A DNA stretch of 64,000 bases, taken from the NCBI RefSeq assembly GCF_008124885.1, contig NZ_VNHX01000011.1, positions 62,001 through 126,000 on the forward strand. Reading direction: 5' to 3'. Below, piece by piece: positions 44,223 to 54,554 of this stretch (position 1 is its first letter; each line of letters opens with the position of its first letter). The DNA comes from Sphingobacterium allocomposti (GTDB taxonomy: Bacteria; Bacteroidota; Bacteroidia; Sphingobacteriales; Sphingobacteriaceae). The translations under genes were made by a program, and so were the position numbers. Under the pieces are notes generated by a model. It saw only the letters and a program-made list of their open reading frames with translations. It was not told where the DNA came from and did no database searches.

Positions 44223-45421
44223 TATTCTTCCGCCTCCCGACGGTAAATCGCTAAGGCGCCATAAGACTCAACCACCGCACCCTGCATAAGTAGGGAGTAG
44301 TACCTTCCCTGACTTCCCCCTGTCCAATCTTCAAAGAAAAAACCCAGATCTGTACGTGCCTTCGTATAACCGTTGTTTATAAAATTATAATACGTATCGA
44401 TATAGGTTTTGGCGCGTTCATCATGTTTTGCCAAATCAATATATGCACGCAACAGCTTGGTGTTGAACCAGGGATCAGTATCGGTATATGATAAAACGCC
44501 GTTACGGATCTTGACAAAATAATCATACGCCCCCTGCGCCGTCGCTTTGGCTTCTTCGAGGTATTGACTATTCCCTGTGATCTCCGCCAACCGGATACCA
44601 TTTTGCACCATTACCGCAGCATTGTACGTCCATAGGCGCGTATTGATCGTACCGTTCGCCTGTTTATCGTTCCAATAGCATTTCGTATCCGGATCATAAA
44701 GGTTATTCCTTAGCCAACTATACAGCTCTGTCGCCAACGCCAGCACATCCGGCCGCTCCGCAACGGGACAGACCTCGTAATACATGAGCAGAAAAAGCGC
44801 CGCATATCCGTTGGAGCATGTCGGCTTATTGGCATCGGCAGACGAGGGATCGTACCGGTAATCTTCATTCCACCACAACGCCCCTCCCAGCCGGTCGTCG
44901 ATCCCGTTTTTCAGAAAAGGCAATATCCGGGCCGCCCTTTCAATGTACGTTTGGTCCTGTGTAATATGATATGCTTCCAGTAAGTTGATCCCGATAATGG
45001 AATTGTCGTCGTAAAAGCGTGTCCCCCCACCCGTAGTGCCGTTAGTAGACGACCCATAGCCACCAATATTGTTTCCGTGAGCACCCTGCGTATAATACTT
45101 TTCAAATCCATTTACGACCTCGTGATACCGCACGTCATAGCCTAACTGGTGCAGCTGAGAGGCACCGCTGACCACCGCGTCATAGGGCCACGCATACGAA
45201 TAAGTGCCATCCCCGGGCTGTGCGGGGTAATTTTCTTTAAACAGGCTGCCTGCTTTATAGTACTGGTTGATCAGGTCGAATATTTCTTTCGCCCTGGCAG
45301 CGGCATCCACGGTCTCTGTCGGTATCGGCCCTTTCCCGTCGGGCTTCACGTATGGCTCCGAACCATCATCACATCCTGCGATAATAAATCCGATCCATAA
45401 AATATATAATATCTTCTTCAT
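44222..45421 (-). CDS. GH76 family glycosidase, lipoprotein
   Basis: A 399-residue protein with a lipoprotein signal ending FIIAGC and the charged DDGSE after the Cys, suggesting surface export. RFYDDNSIIGINLLEAYHI carries the GH76 Asp pair (D138-D139); KPTCSNGYAALFLLMYY and LWTYNAAVMVQNGIRLAE follow as in its neighbour. It is probably the surface enzyme that makes oligosaccharides for import, with the other GH76 acting inside; this split is inference from the signals. Confidence 0.9.
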   Translation of the reverse strand: MKKILYILWIGFIIAGCDDGSEPYVKPDGKGPIPTETVDAAARAKEIFDLINQYYKAGSLFKENYPAQPGDGTYSYAWPYDAVVSGASQLHQLGYDVRYHEVVNGFEKYYTQGAHGNNIGGYGSSTNGTTGGGTRFYDDNSIIGINLLEAYHITQDQTYIERAARILPFLKNGIDDRLGGALWWNEDYRYDPSSADANKPTCSNGYAALFLLMYYEVCPVAERPDVLALATELYSWLRNNLYDPDTKCYWNDKQANGTINTRLWTYNAAVMVQNGIRLAEITGNSQYLEEAKATAQGAYDYFVKIRNGVLSYTDTDPWFNTKLLRAYIDLAKHDERAKTYIDTYYNFINNGYTKARTDLGFFFEDWTGGSQGRYYSLLMQGAVVESYGALAIYRREAEE

Positions 45422-45432
45422 TTTTTATAAAT

Positions 45433-46581
45433 CTATAAATTGCTAATATTCGAAAATTCATGTATCATCAGATTGTCCTTGTTGGTATGAATCGTAATGG
45501 TCGCTCTTTTGGAATCGAGATCCCCTTTCATCTTCCAAAGATGATCCCATTGGCTCCAATTGAACTCGCCAATTTCGTAAAATGATAAAGGCTCATTCCC
45601 TGTGGGGCGCTCACTGCTGACTCCATCCATCCGTCCCCAGCATTTGTCCACACCATTTACGTTGGCAATAAAATAATACCGCTCCTCAATCCAGCTGAGC
45701 CAGCTGGGCGGATTGGTTTCCGGCTTGCTCGGGTCGATAAAACGGATCGGCCGGCTAGCGGCAACAAATCTGCCCCCGCCTACATAGTCCAGCTGACCGA
45801 TGACATCGTATGTTGCCCCCCAGATGCACCTGACGTTTGATATAACTTCGGTTTTGATGGTTAGCGTATTAAAATCGACCGTAATACGATATGGATTCGT
45901 ATTTGCTGCTATCTGAATTGTTCCTGTACCCTCTCTAAGCTTGCCGCCGTCGAGATAATAGCCAAATTCTTCCTCCCCAACTTTTCCTTCTAACTCCAAC
46001 TCGCCATTGCCAGAGACTTTGGAATAAAGGACATAAATGCCATCCGCCGCTTTGCGGAATAAAGAACCTTCGGCCCCGTTACTTTCATTTCCCTCGCCAT
46101 ACAAATAGAGGTTATCAGGCATGTTATCTATACCATCACCACGTGTTACTTCGATGTCGTTTCTTCCATCCGTCGCCTTCACCTCGCCACCCTTGGAAGT
46201 CAGTACCGACCAGGAGATCTCTCCCGTTTCGCCCGGCGCGATGCCTGCCTTGCGCGCGATCGCATTAAGCGTGGCATGGGTAAGCGTCAGTTTTGGCTGG
46301 GCACCGAAATCGCTTTTAATCCGTTCTACTGGGGAGGATAGATCCGCCCCTTTCTTAGCGAAAACAACTTCGTATAAAACATACGACCCATCGTCAGCGC
46401 CTCCTCCATTCCACGAGAGGACAATATGCTCGCCCGACGTTACGTCGAGCACCACCTTCGCTGGCGAGACGAGCTCAGTAGGCACTGTAAAGTCGGTGGA
46501 AAGCGTATATTCTTTCCCGCAGCTCCCCAATAGGAGGAGAAGGGGACCTATAATTAAAAAAAGGTTTTTCATGATATTCAT
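45433..46581 (-). CDS. SusE/SusF-type outer-membrane glycan-binding lipoprotein
   Basis: A 382-residue protein with a lipoprotein signal ending LLLLLGSC, an N-terminal SusE domain (TDFTVPTELVSPAKVVLDV, HIVLSWNGGGADDGSYVLYE) and C-terminal starch/glycan-binding-like beta modules (NLYLYGEGNES, RCIWGATYDVIGQLDYVGGG). An inner ATG at 46572 (MKNLFLIIG) may be the start. It lies directly after SusD as usual. Confidence 0.88.
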   Translation of the reverse strand: MNIMKNLFLIIGPLLLLLGSCGKEYTLSTDFTVPTELVSPAKVVLDVTSGEHIVLSWNGGGADDGSYVLYEVVFAKKGADLSSPVERIKSDFGAQPKLTLTHATLNAIARKAGIAPGETGEISWSVLTSKGGEVKATDGRNDIEVTRGDGIDNMPDNLYLYGEGNESNGAEGSLFRKAADGIYVLYSKVSGNGELELEGKVGEEEFGYYLDGGKLREGTGTIQIAANTNPYRITVDFNTLTIKTEVISNVRCIWGATYDVIGQLDYVGGGRFVAASRPIRFIDPSKPETNPPSWLSWIEERYYFIANVNGVDKCWGRMDGVSSERPTGNEPLSFYEIGEFNWSQWDHLWKMKGDLDSKRATITIHTNKDNLMIHEFSNISNL

Positions 46582-46590
46582 TGTCTAAGG

Positions 46591-48195
46591 TTACCACTGT
46601 GGATTTTGAGTAAGACTGTTATTCAGGTCCCGCTCGCTCTGCGGAATAGGCCACAAATAGTGCTTCCCTGCATCGAACCGCCGGTTTTCGACCCGGACAT
46701 ATCCATTGTCAGTCCCGACGGCCTCTCCGGTATATAAACCATGGTTCCAGCCGTTCAGCACATGTTCGGCAATCCGCCAGCGGATAATATCTTTATGACG
46801 CAATCCTTCGAGCGCCAACTCACTACGGCGCTCCCGCCGAACAATCTCTTTGAGGTTGCCCCCCGCTGGGTACTCTAGAGCCCTCGGTTCCGAAAATCCG
46901 GCACGGACGCGAAGTGGTCGTATCGTTCGATTCCATTCTGCTGCTGTAAGCTGGTCTTGTTCGGCCAGTGCCTCGGCGTGCATCAATAGAATATCGGCAT
47001 AACGCATTAAGATAATATTGAGCCCCGACATGAGATTAGACCGGTAGGTGTTATCCCAGTACTTTTTGATATAGTAGCCGGTAGCCGATGCATCGGAGGA
47101 GAAATCGAATCCATCGAGCGCTGCCCCTTTCCTGCTATCGACAACATGCTCGGAGCCGTCAGCCAGCTTATACGAATTGCCGGTATACGCAATGGTTGCC
47201 GCCAATCTTGGATCCCGATTAGAAAAAGGATTCGCGGGATCGTAGCTCGATGACGGTGCTTCTGCTATTGGATATCCATCCAATGTGATGTAGCTATCAA
47301 CTAGCTCCTGCAGCGGAGAAAGCTGCGAATAACCACCCAACGACGGTGGAAGAAAATGATATTGTACCGAGTGTTCGCGATCTACAGGCTTGTACTGTAC
47401 GTCCAGCAGTACCTCGGCATTATTTTCATGCGCAATGGTAAACAGGTCTTCGTAGTCGCCATGCAAGGAAAACCCTCCTTCGTTTATAATCCTGTTTGTG
47501 ATAGGAATCACTTCATTGTATCGGCCAGCTCCTTCAAACAATAGCATTCGCGCTTTCAGCCCCATGGCCGCCCAGCGCGTTATACGTCCGGTATTTTCCG
47601 CATCGTACGACGCCGGGAGATAGTTGTTATCAATAACCTCAGACAGTTGCTCGAGCAGGCTAGTGACGATTTCAGACTTGGCTGTACGGCCAACCGTTCT
47701 CGATTCGTCAATAGAAATAACCGTCGTAAAAAAAGGAACGTCGCCAAACTTCGAATAAAGCTCAAAGTAGTGGTATGCCCGAATAAAAATAGCCTCTCCG
47801 CGATAACGGTTGCGCAGCTCGTCGCTTAATCCAGGGACGCGATCTATATTATCAAGAAGTTGGTTACACTGATGTATACCACTGTACCGATAGCCCCAGA
47901 CAGACCGCACGTAATTATCTGCTGTAGAATACGAACCGTTGCCGATCGCTTGGTTGTGGCTACTATTGACTTTCGTGTAAGCATTGTCGGTCATCGCATC
48001 GGCGTAGAGCACTTCCTCAGCATTGTTCATCCCCTGATAACACTTATTGATCATATATGCTGCCGACTCAGGTTTGTTCCAATACTCTGTATCCGTTTCT
48101 CTATCGTGCGGAGTGAGGTCAAGCTTGTGGCACGCCCCCAGAAGCAGACATGTGATAGCGATTGCCACGCGATATCGTTGTATGTATTTTTTCAT
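46591..48195 (-). CDS. SusD/RagB family glycan-binding outer-membrane lipoprotein
   Basis: A 534-residue protein with a lipoprotein signal ending LLLGAC, the N-terminal LDLTPHDRETDTEYWNKPES segment, TPR-like helices (RGEAIFIRAYHYFELYSKFG), and the C-terminal RRERRSELALEGLRHKDIIRW region that marks the family. It acts as lid on the SusC channel and selects the glycan. It begins 10 bases after susC. Confidence 0.95.
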   Translation of the reverse strand: MKKYIQRYRVAIAITCLLLGACHKLDLTPHDRETDTEYWNKPESAAYMINKCYQGMNNAEEVLYADAMTDNAYTKVNSSHNQAIGNGSYSTADNYVRSVWGYRYSGIHQCNQLLDNIDRVPGLSDELRNRYRGEAIFIRAYHYFELYSKFGDVPFFTTVISIDESRTVGRTAKSEIVTSLLEQLSEVIDNNYLPASYDAENTGRITRWAAMGLKARMLLFEGAGRYNEVIPITNRIINEGGFSLHGDYEDLFTIAHENNAEVLLDVQYKPVDREHSVQYHFLPPSLGGYSQLSPLQELVDSYITLDGYPIAEAPSSSYDPANPFSNRDPRLAATIAYTGNSYKLADGSEHVVDSRKGAALDGFDFSSDASATGYYIKKYWDNTYRSNLMSGLNIILMRYADILLMHAEALAEQDQLTAAEWNRTIRPLRVRAGFSEPRALEYPAGGNLKEIVRRERRSELALEGLRHKDIIRWRIAEHVLNGWNHGLYTGEAVGTDNGYVRVENRRFDAGKHYLWPIPQSERDLNNSLTQNPQW

Positions 48196-48205
48196 AATTT
48201 AACGT

Positions 48206-51200
48206 TTAAAAGTTAAGATTCAACCCTACGGAAAAGGTCCGGTTTACCGGATAGATACGTCCACCGCCGTCGGCCGTCTCAGGATCCCATCCACCCTTCA
48301 TATTGGCGAACGTCAAGGCGTTCTGTATACTGGTATAAATGCGAAGGCGACTTACTGAAATACGATTAGTCCAGTGCTGCGGAAATGTGTAGCCTAACTG
48401 CACATTCTTAAGGCGCAAGTAAGCGGCATCCTCTATCCAGAAATTTGATTTTGCGGCATTGTTTGCAGATTCTGCTCCAACGGTAAGGCGAGGATATGTA
48501 GCATCTGGATTCGCTGGCGTCCAACGATCGATATGAAAGTCAAACACTGGACCTTCGTTGTTGTTGTGAAAAGCTTCGACAGACTCTCCCCGTAACCAAA
48601 CCTGCCGTTGCCCCACCCCTTGCCAGAACATCGAGAAATCAAGACCTTTCCAACCCGCTGCATAATTGAAGCCGTATAAGAACCGGGGAAATCTATTCCC
48701 CAACACAAACCGGTCGTCATCTTCCCTGACGATGCCGTCGCCATTCTTATCCAAATAGCGGAGATCGCCCGGCTTCGGCGTGATCCCGTCTAAACGGGGG
48801 CCTTGAGCCACCTCCTCCGCGGTTTGAAAGTATCCGTCCCAACGGTAAGCATAGTACGAATCTATAGGATACCCTTCACGAACGATCGTGTTCACGTCAG
48901 ACCCGTTGATCCACTCTGTTCCTTTCGTATCAATTACTTTATTTTTGCTATCCGATAAATTTCCCGATACCGTGTGGTTCACCGCGCCCGTATTAAATTG
49001 GTAACGCGCGGCAATCTCCCAGCCTTTATTGCGCACCCGACCCGCGTTCTGTATCGGCGTCCCGCCACCAAATAACCCCGGCACAGGAATAGCGATTAGG
49101 ATGTCGTAGGTATCGTTTACATAGTATTCGCCGGAAAACGTCAACGCGTTGTTTAAGAACCCCAGATCAGCTCCGATATTGAACATTTGCGTTGTCTCCC
49201 ACCTTAAATCCGGATTCACCGCGTCAAACGAGGCAACCGGATACATGGTATTACCAAAATTATAGCCTTGGGCAATATTCACATTAGCTTGATACTGGTA
49301 GTCCGCGATGCGGTTGTTTCCGACCAACCCCCAAGAAGACCTGATTTTAGCAGAAGGCATAATGTTCTTCAAACCTTCGGGAAAAAAGCCCTCTTCCGAT
49401 ATAACCCATCCGGCAGACATCGAAGGAAACCACGCCGATCGATTGCCTCTCCTGAACTTGGAAGATATATCATCCCGTAGGTTAAACTCAAAGAGATACT
49501 TATTCGCGAAATTGTAGTTCATACGCAGAAAGGCCGAATAAATAGACCATTCATGCTGCCACTCCTGATTACCGGTATTCACCGTCTGCAGACCGCCCAT
49601 GATATCGTAATTCGATTCTTCCATGATCCGGAACGTTTCGAACCGGTTGTCTGTCGACCCTTCATACGAATAGCCGGCCAGGGCGTTCACCGTATGGTCC
49701 CCCCAGGTCTTATCATAGGATAGGATAAGATTAGTCGTTATATTTTGTATACGTTGCGACCCGTTCGTCATCCGATTCTCCTGATCTCCCGAGCCCGGTA
49801 TCGCTTTGCGGTTTTCTTTCATCCGGTTGTAATACAGTTGCGCACCGACCATTCCCCGCAACTTCAGTCCATCCCACAACTTATATTCCGCATTCAGTAT
49901 TCCCGATAAATCGTCGTTCGCACTTCTCCGCAGCCCCCCTTGCTCGAGTCGGGCCAACGAATTGGAGTTGCTGCCGCTTGGATAGTTGTATCCACCCTCG
50001 GCGTTGCGGATTGGATATATAGACGGCATACGGGTCGCCTGCTCGATGAGCCACTCTGTCCAATAGGCATGGTCTTTCAGCGTATTTCGCGCGTACGCTG
50101 CCCGCACGCCTACCTTGAAGCGGTCGGATACATCCGTTTCAACGTTCGTACGAAAATTAAATCGCTCCAGTCCGTATCCTAGCCCTCTGAACATACTTTC
50201 CTGATCCAGATACGCCGCCGAAATCAGGTAAGTCGTTTTCTCACTGCCGCCCGAAAGGGATAGGTTGTGCGACTGCTGTGGCGCTGCTTCCCGGTATATT
50301 TCCTTCATCCAATTTGTATTGGGGCCATTTGCCCGGAACCCCGCTATTTGTTCGGCCAAGAACTGCGTTGGGCGTCCCGAGTTGATCAACGCTTCGTTCC
50401 GTAGTTCCGCATACACCCATGAATCGACAATCTGCGGCATAAACGTAGGCGTCTGCTCGGCAAAAATATAGTCGTACGACACACGCGAGACGCCTTTGCT
50501 CCCCTTCTTGGTGGTAATAAGAATCACTCCGTTCGAGGCACGCGAACCGTAGATTGCTGCCGACGCAGCGTCTTTTAATACGGAAATACTTTCTATATCC
50601 GCCATATTCACATTTTGGATATCGCCCAATATACCATCAATGATCACCATCGGATCGTTGTTGTTCAACGTGTTTATACCCCGTATATTGATGGCAGGTC
50701 GGCTCCCAGGCTGCGAATTGCTCTGTTGGATTGTTAGTCCCGGCGTAGTGCCCTGAAGCGCCTCTACCACATTGACGACAGGTCTGCTTTCCAGCTCTTT
50801 CATATTGACCGAAGAAATTGCGCCCGTTACATTAGCTTTCCGTTGGGTACCGTAGCCGACGACGACAACTTCGTCAAGCTCCTCGAGCGTTTCAACAAGC
50901 GTTATACGCAGGTCAGACCTTCCGCCTACCGGAACCTCTTGTGCAACATAGCCCACATAGGATACCTGCAACGTCGCATCGGGCGTGGAGACATCTAACG
51001 TGAAGCGGCCTTCGGCGTCGGTTCGTGTCGCATTTGTCCCTCCAAGCTCTCTTATGGACGCACCGGAAACAGCCGCGCCGGAAGTATTGACCACGACACC
51101 CCCGACGGAATGTCGGCTTTCTTGCGCATGCGCTGAAAGCATTTGGATACCCAGCAAAATGAGGCATAGGTACCACCGAATGATTTTGAGTTTTTTGGTT

Positions 51201-51214
51201 AATTTTTGTTTCAT
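48206..51214 (-). CDS. SusC/RagA family TonB-linked outer-membrane protein
   Basis: A 1002-residue protein with a signal peptide, a carboxypeptidase-D-like regulatory domain (VGGVVVNTSGAAVSGASIRE), the TonB box region EELDEVVVVGYGTQRK, a plug domain with INIRGINTLNNNDPMVIIDG and ASAAIYGSRASNGVILITTK, and a long beta barrel ending in aromatic NRTFSVGLNLNF. It imports oligosaccharide using energy from TonB (35469). No extra sigma/anti-sigma pair is present, so control is probably by the operon's GntR regulator. Confidence 0.96.
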   Translation of the reverse strand: MKQKLTKKLKIIRWYLCLILLGIQMLSAHAQESRHSVGGVVVNTSGAAVSGASIRELGGTNATRTDAEGRFTLDVSTPDATLQVSYVGYVAQEVPVGGRSDLRITLVETLEELDEVVVVGYGTQRKANVTGAISSVNMKELESRPVVNVVEALQGTTPGLTIQQSNSQPGSRPAINIRGINTLNNNDPMVIIDGILGDIQNVNMADIESISVLKDAASAAIYGSRASNGVILITTKKGSKGVSRVSYDYIFAEQTPTFMPQIVDSWVYAELRNEALINSGRPTQFLAEQIAGFRANGPNTNWMKEIYREAAPQQSHNLSLSGGSEKTTYLISAAYLDQESMFRGLGYGLERFNFRTNVETDVSDRFKVGVRAAYARNTLKDHAYWTEWLIEQATRMPSIYPIRNAEGGYNYPSGSNSNSLARLEQGGLRRSANDDLSGILNAEYKLWDGLKLRGMVGAQLYYNRMKENRKAIPGSGDQENRMTNGSQRIQNITTNLILSYDKTWGDHTVNALAGYSYEGSTDNRFETFRIMEESNYDIMGGLQTVNTGNQEWQHEWSIYSAFLRMNYNFANKYLFEFNLRDDISSKFRRGNRSAWFPSMSAGWVISEEGFFPEGLKNIMPSAKIRSSWGLVGNNRIADYQYQANVNIAQGYNFGNTMYPVASFDAVNPDLRWETTQMFNIGADLGFLNNALTFSGEYYVNDTYDILIAIPVPGLFGGGTPIQNAGRVRNKGWEIAARYQFNTGAVNHTVSGNLSDSKNKVIDTKGTEWINGSDVNTIVREGYPIDSYYAYRWDGYFQTAEEVAQGPRLDGITPKPGDLRYLDKNGDGIVREDDDRFVLGNRFPRFLYGFNYAAGWKGLDFSMFWQGVGQRQVWLRGESVEAFHNNNEGPVFDFHIDRWTPANPDATYPRLTVGAESANNAAKSNFWIEDAAYLRLKNVQLGYTFPQHWTNRISVSRLRIYTSIQNALTFANMKGGWDPETADGGGRIYPVNRTFSVGLNLNF

Positions 51215-51260
51215 CGTATCATAATTTAACGTTAGGATTTATAATTTATCTGTCAACTAA

Positions 51261-51276
51261 TAGGTGCACGCACCTA
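51261..51276. promoter_or_regulatory. Short inverted repeat upstream of susC
   Basis: TAGGTGC-AC-GCACCTA, a 7-bp dyad in the 73-base gap between the large GH92 gene and susC. It could be an operator or part of an mRNA-processing or attenuation signal. Confidence 0.3.
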
Positions 51277-51287
51277 AGGAAATGGCG

Positions 51288-54200
51288 TTATCGAAGATTT
51301 CCCCTACCCCAATGTTTATTTGGCTCCGGCCCCATCTCCAGCACTAAACTGCCCCCTTTTAGAAGCTCGCTGGCCGGAAATTTAAAGTCGTACAGCGGTT
51401 TCCCGTTAAGCGTTGCCTTTTGCACATATAGATTGGCCCTGCTTGTATTTTTAGCCTCAATGGTAAAGCTCTCCCCCCGGTTGTAGCGGCCGCCAAGGCT
51501 TATGGTAACTTTCTCAAAAATCGGGCTGCCTATTTCGTACACCGGATCTACCCGGGTGCCTCCGTCTACCTGAAACAGCCCCAAGGCATTCATCAGATAC
51601 CACGCACTCATCTGCCCTTGATCTTCGTCGCCTAGGTAAGCATTCGACACGCCCGATCCGTAATAGCGTTCGCCAATGGAGCGGCTCCATTTTTGTGTCG
51701 CCCAAGGCTTTCCGAGCCAGTTAAAAAGATATGCAAAATGCATGGACTGCTGATTGCCCTGCACGACGGGATAATCCCAATACTGGTCGTTGGGCCCGTT
51801 GTAGCGCCATTTGTTGCTTTCCTCAAAACCCCATTCAAGGCGATCCAGCATTTTATCGCGGCCGATCAGTTCTGCAAGGCCGACGACATCCTGAGGCACA
51901 AAGAAAGTCAGCTGCCAGGCATTGCCCTCGACGTAGTGTTTATTCGCGCCCAACTTGAACGGATCAAAATCTGCAAGCCAATTGCCCTTTGAGTCCCGCA
52001 TACGGGCATAACCGGTCTCTGGGTCGATAGCATTCTTCCACCACTGCCCCCTTTTATTGAAGACCGCATAATCCTCCGTTTTTCCCAATGCTTTTGCAAA
52101 CTGTCCGACTGTCCAGTCGTCGAAACTATATTCGAGTGAATTGGAAAATCTCCCCTCGTCGTACGGCACATATTGATGTTTCAGATAGGTTGCTAGGTCG
52201 CGGTTCCCGGCGAAGCCTCCCGCTACAACGGCGGGCATCGTCGTCTGCATTTTTTTGACCGCTTCAAAGGCTTTGTCCACGTCGTAGTCACGTATTCCCA
52301 TTTGATAGGCTCCTACGATAAGCGGAATTTCATGTTCTGCGACCATCACCGGAATGTACTCCATGCCGGCAGGGCCTTTTGCGAGCCAGCCGTTCGCATC
52401 ATACATCGCTAGCTGCGAACGTACCCACCGGTTGCTCCACTCCGGCGTAACGAGGTTCCAGAACTGGTTCAGGTTCCAGAACGTATTCCAAAACGCATCA
52501 CATCCCAACGCCACGTCTTCTGGGTGAGCGAATCTCCGTATCTTTTCGTCTGCGGACCGCCAACTTCCATCTACATCGCTGAAAATGTTGCGACTAGCCA
52601 GTGCCCGGTACATGTTGGTATAAAACTTTTCTTTCTTGAGATAGTCGTTACTGCTGATTTCTATCCGGCCAAGCAACGCATTCCACGTAGACTTGTTTTG
52701 AGCAACGACTGCGTCGAACGACCAGCCAAAGGGGTTGGATATTTCTTCCTTTAAATTTAACGCCGCATTTTCGACACTTACATACGATATGCCGGTACGG
52801 AGCTGAACCGTTCTATTTTTGCTAAGGTCGAACTCGACAAACAAGCCCGCGTTTTTGGCACTGTCTGCCTCTAGGTTTTGTTTGATCCGTACTTGATTAT
52901 TCAACCAAGATCCGTAGTTAATGATTGGCTGATCAAATTCCATTACGAAATGGATAATGTAGTCTTGATTCACTCCGCCAGACCATACATTTTTTGACAG
53001 CTGTTCGCTCATTCCCTCAATTCGGGTGTCCGTGACTTTGGTAATCTTCACCCGCTGCAGATCGTAGTTATATTCGGCCGGAATCTTCAGATCGATCATA
53101 ACCCGGCCCGTGTCACCCTGATTGTACGTATATCGCTGAAAGCTACTGCGGGTTAATGCCGTTAACTCGGCGCGGATATCGTAATCCGTGAGATCGGCTT
53201 TATAATATCCCAATGGAGCCTCTTCGGTTGTTTTATCAATTTTGGAGCGATAGCCGCCATTCCGCCCGCTTTCGTCGCCTATAAAAGTGACGAGGGGCCC
53301 GGTGACAGGGAACGTTCCTAGGCCGGCCATTGTCCACTCGTGGATATGGCTGAACGTGCCGATGGATTCAAACGTTGGGTCGTACCCCGCCTGCCAGCCG
53401 CTGTTCTGATTGTCTGGACTGAGTTTTACCATGCTGAAGGGCATCCAGGGACCGGGCGCTAACATCCAGCGGGAGTGCGCTGCACCGATCATCGTATTGA
53501 CATAGTCGGCGGGACTTCCCTCCTTTTGAGGTTGCCGGACGACTGTTCCGCTGGTATATTCTTTGCCATTAATCCGTATCTTATACACGCTGCGCTTCTT
53601 CGTCGCTACCGCTGGCATAGGTGCTTCCAGGATCGCGCTTCCGCCCTCAAGCTGCTTACTTAGGATCTCGGTACCGTCCAGCGTGACACTGATAGTCGGC
53701 TTCTTCCAGGAATCAACGATGTCGATCAGAAGCGGCTGTTTGTTGCCGGCAGTCTGAAAGTTGGCTGGCTTAACACTTCTGATTAGTGCTTCGGAAGCCG
53801 GTTTTAGCGTTGTTTCCTTAGGTCCTGACAGCTTAATTTGGTCAAAAGCAACCCACCCGCCATCAAGCGACGTGATAACGATTTCATTGTACCCTTCTCT
53901 GATCAGATCATTGGGCAAGGCCAGATTAATAATCTGCTCCGCATCGTTGGAGAAAGGGCCGACCGGATCTGCCTCTCCAGTCCCTTTGTCGAAAGTAAAG
54001 GTATACGGACTGTCGTTAATCAGCAATTTGAGCGTCGAACCATGTTGGGGATCTACCCCCAAAAGATCCACCGAAAGGCTCCAGAACACGTCTGTTATTT
54101 TGGCATCTGCTCTCCTAACAGCCTTTCCGGCTGCTCCTCGAGGATTAGCGTGTTTTTTAGCAACGGCATCCCGATAAGCCGGTACGCCATGAAGTTCGAA

Positions 54201-54527
54201 CCCTAATGTTATGAAGTGCGAACGTATGCCTGCCGTGCTGCCGGTACCTCCCCATGCATTTTTTGGCCCCGGCAGGACAAAAGGAAAAGTTGTCCGGGGA
54301 TCTGTTGATCCCACAAGAAAGTAGCGATCTTCATATCCAAAATCGTGCTCAAGAAATTTCTTAAAAGATGCAGGGTATAAGGCCATATCTGATGCTTGAT
54401 TGTCGTTATGTCCAACTTGCCAAACAGTGGCCTGCTGAGCGTTTGTATCAGCTACCGAAAGTGCCCCCGCACACACTACAGTTAACAGGTACCGAAGAAT
54501 CGTAAATAACTTCTCTTTCATTATCAT
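51288..54527 (-). CDS. Large GH92 family alpha-mannosidase with extra N-terminal module
   Basis: A 1079-residue protein with a signal peptide (cut after TNAQ). The first 330 residues form a beta-rich module (WQVGHNDNQASDMALYP, LLINDSPYTFTFDKG, YNEIVITSLDGGWVAFDQIKL) that looks carbohydrate-binding. The GH92 part starts near YVNTMIGAAHSRWMLAPGPW and has VEGNAWQLTFFVPQD (conserved Glu) and LGDEDQGQMSAWYLMNALGL (conserved Asp pair). It shares the EDQGQ variant with the smaller GH92, so the two may have related but distinct linkage preferences. Confidence 0.92.
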   Translation of the reverse strand: MIMKEKLFTILRYLLTVVCAGALSVADTNAQQATVWQVGHNDNQASDMALYPASFKKFLEHDFGYEDRYFLVGSTDPRTTFPFVLPGPKNAWGGTGSTAGIRSHFITLGFELHGVPAYRDAVAKKHANPRGAAGKAVRRADAKITDVFWSLSVDLLGVDPQHGSTLKLLINDSPYTFTFDKGTGEADPVGPFSNDAEQIINLALPNDLIREGYNEIVITSLDGGWVAFDQIKLSGPKETTLKPASEALIRSVKPANFQTAGNKQPLLIDIVDSWKKPTISVTLDGTEILSKQLEGGSAILEAPMPAVATKKRSVYKIRINGKEYTSGTVVRQPQKEGSPADYVNTMIGAAHSRWMLAPGPWMPFSMVKLSPDNQNSGWQAGYDPTFESIGTFSHIHEWTMAGLGTFPVTGPLVTFIGDESGRNGGYRSKIDKTTEEAPLGYYKADLTDYDIRAELTALTRSSFQRYTYNQGDTGRVMIDLKIPAEYNYDLQRVKITKVTDTRIEGMSEQLSKNVWSGGVNQDYIIHFVMEFDQPIINYGSWLNNQVRIKQNLEADSAKNAGLFVEFDLSKNRTVQLRTGISYVSVENAALNLKEEISNPFGWSFDAVVAQNKSTWNALLGRIEISSNDYLKKEKFYTNMYRALASRNIFSDVDGSWRSADEKIRRFAHPEDVALGCDAFWNTFWNLNQFWNLVTPEWSNRWVRSQLAMYDANGWLAKGPAGMEYIPVMVAEHEIPLIVGAYQMGIRDYDVDKAFEAVKKMQTTMPAVVAGGFAGNRDLATYLKHQYVPYDEGRFSNSLEYSFDDWTVGQFAKALGKTEDYAVFNKRGQWWKNAIDPETGYARMRDSKGNWLADFDPFKLGANKHYVEGNAWQLTFFVPQDVVGLAELIGRDKMLDRLEWGFEESNKWRYNGPNDQYWDYPVVQGNQQSMHFAYLFNWLGKPWATQKWSRSIGERYYGSGVSNAYLGDEDQGQMSAWYLMNALGLFQVDGGTRVDPVYEIGSPIFEKVTISLGGRYNRGESFTIEAKNTSRANLYVQKATLNGKPLYDFKFPASELLKGGSLVLEMGPEPNKHWGRGNLR

Positions 54528-54554
54528 AACTTAGTATTTTTTGTGATCGACAAC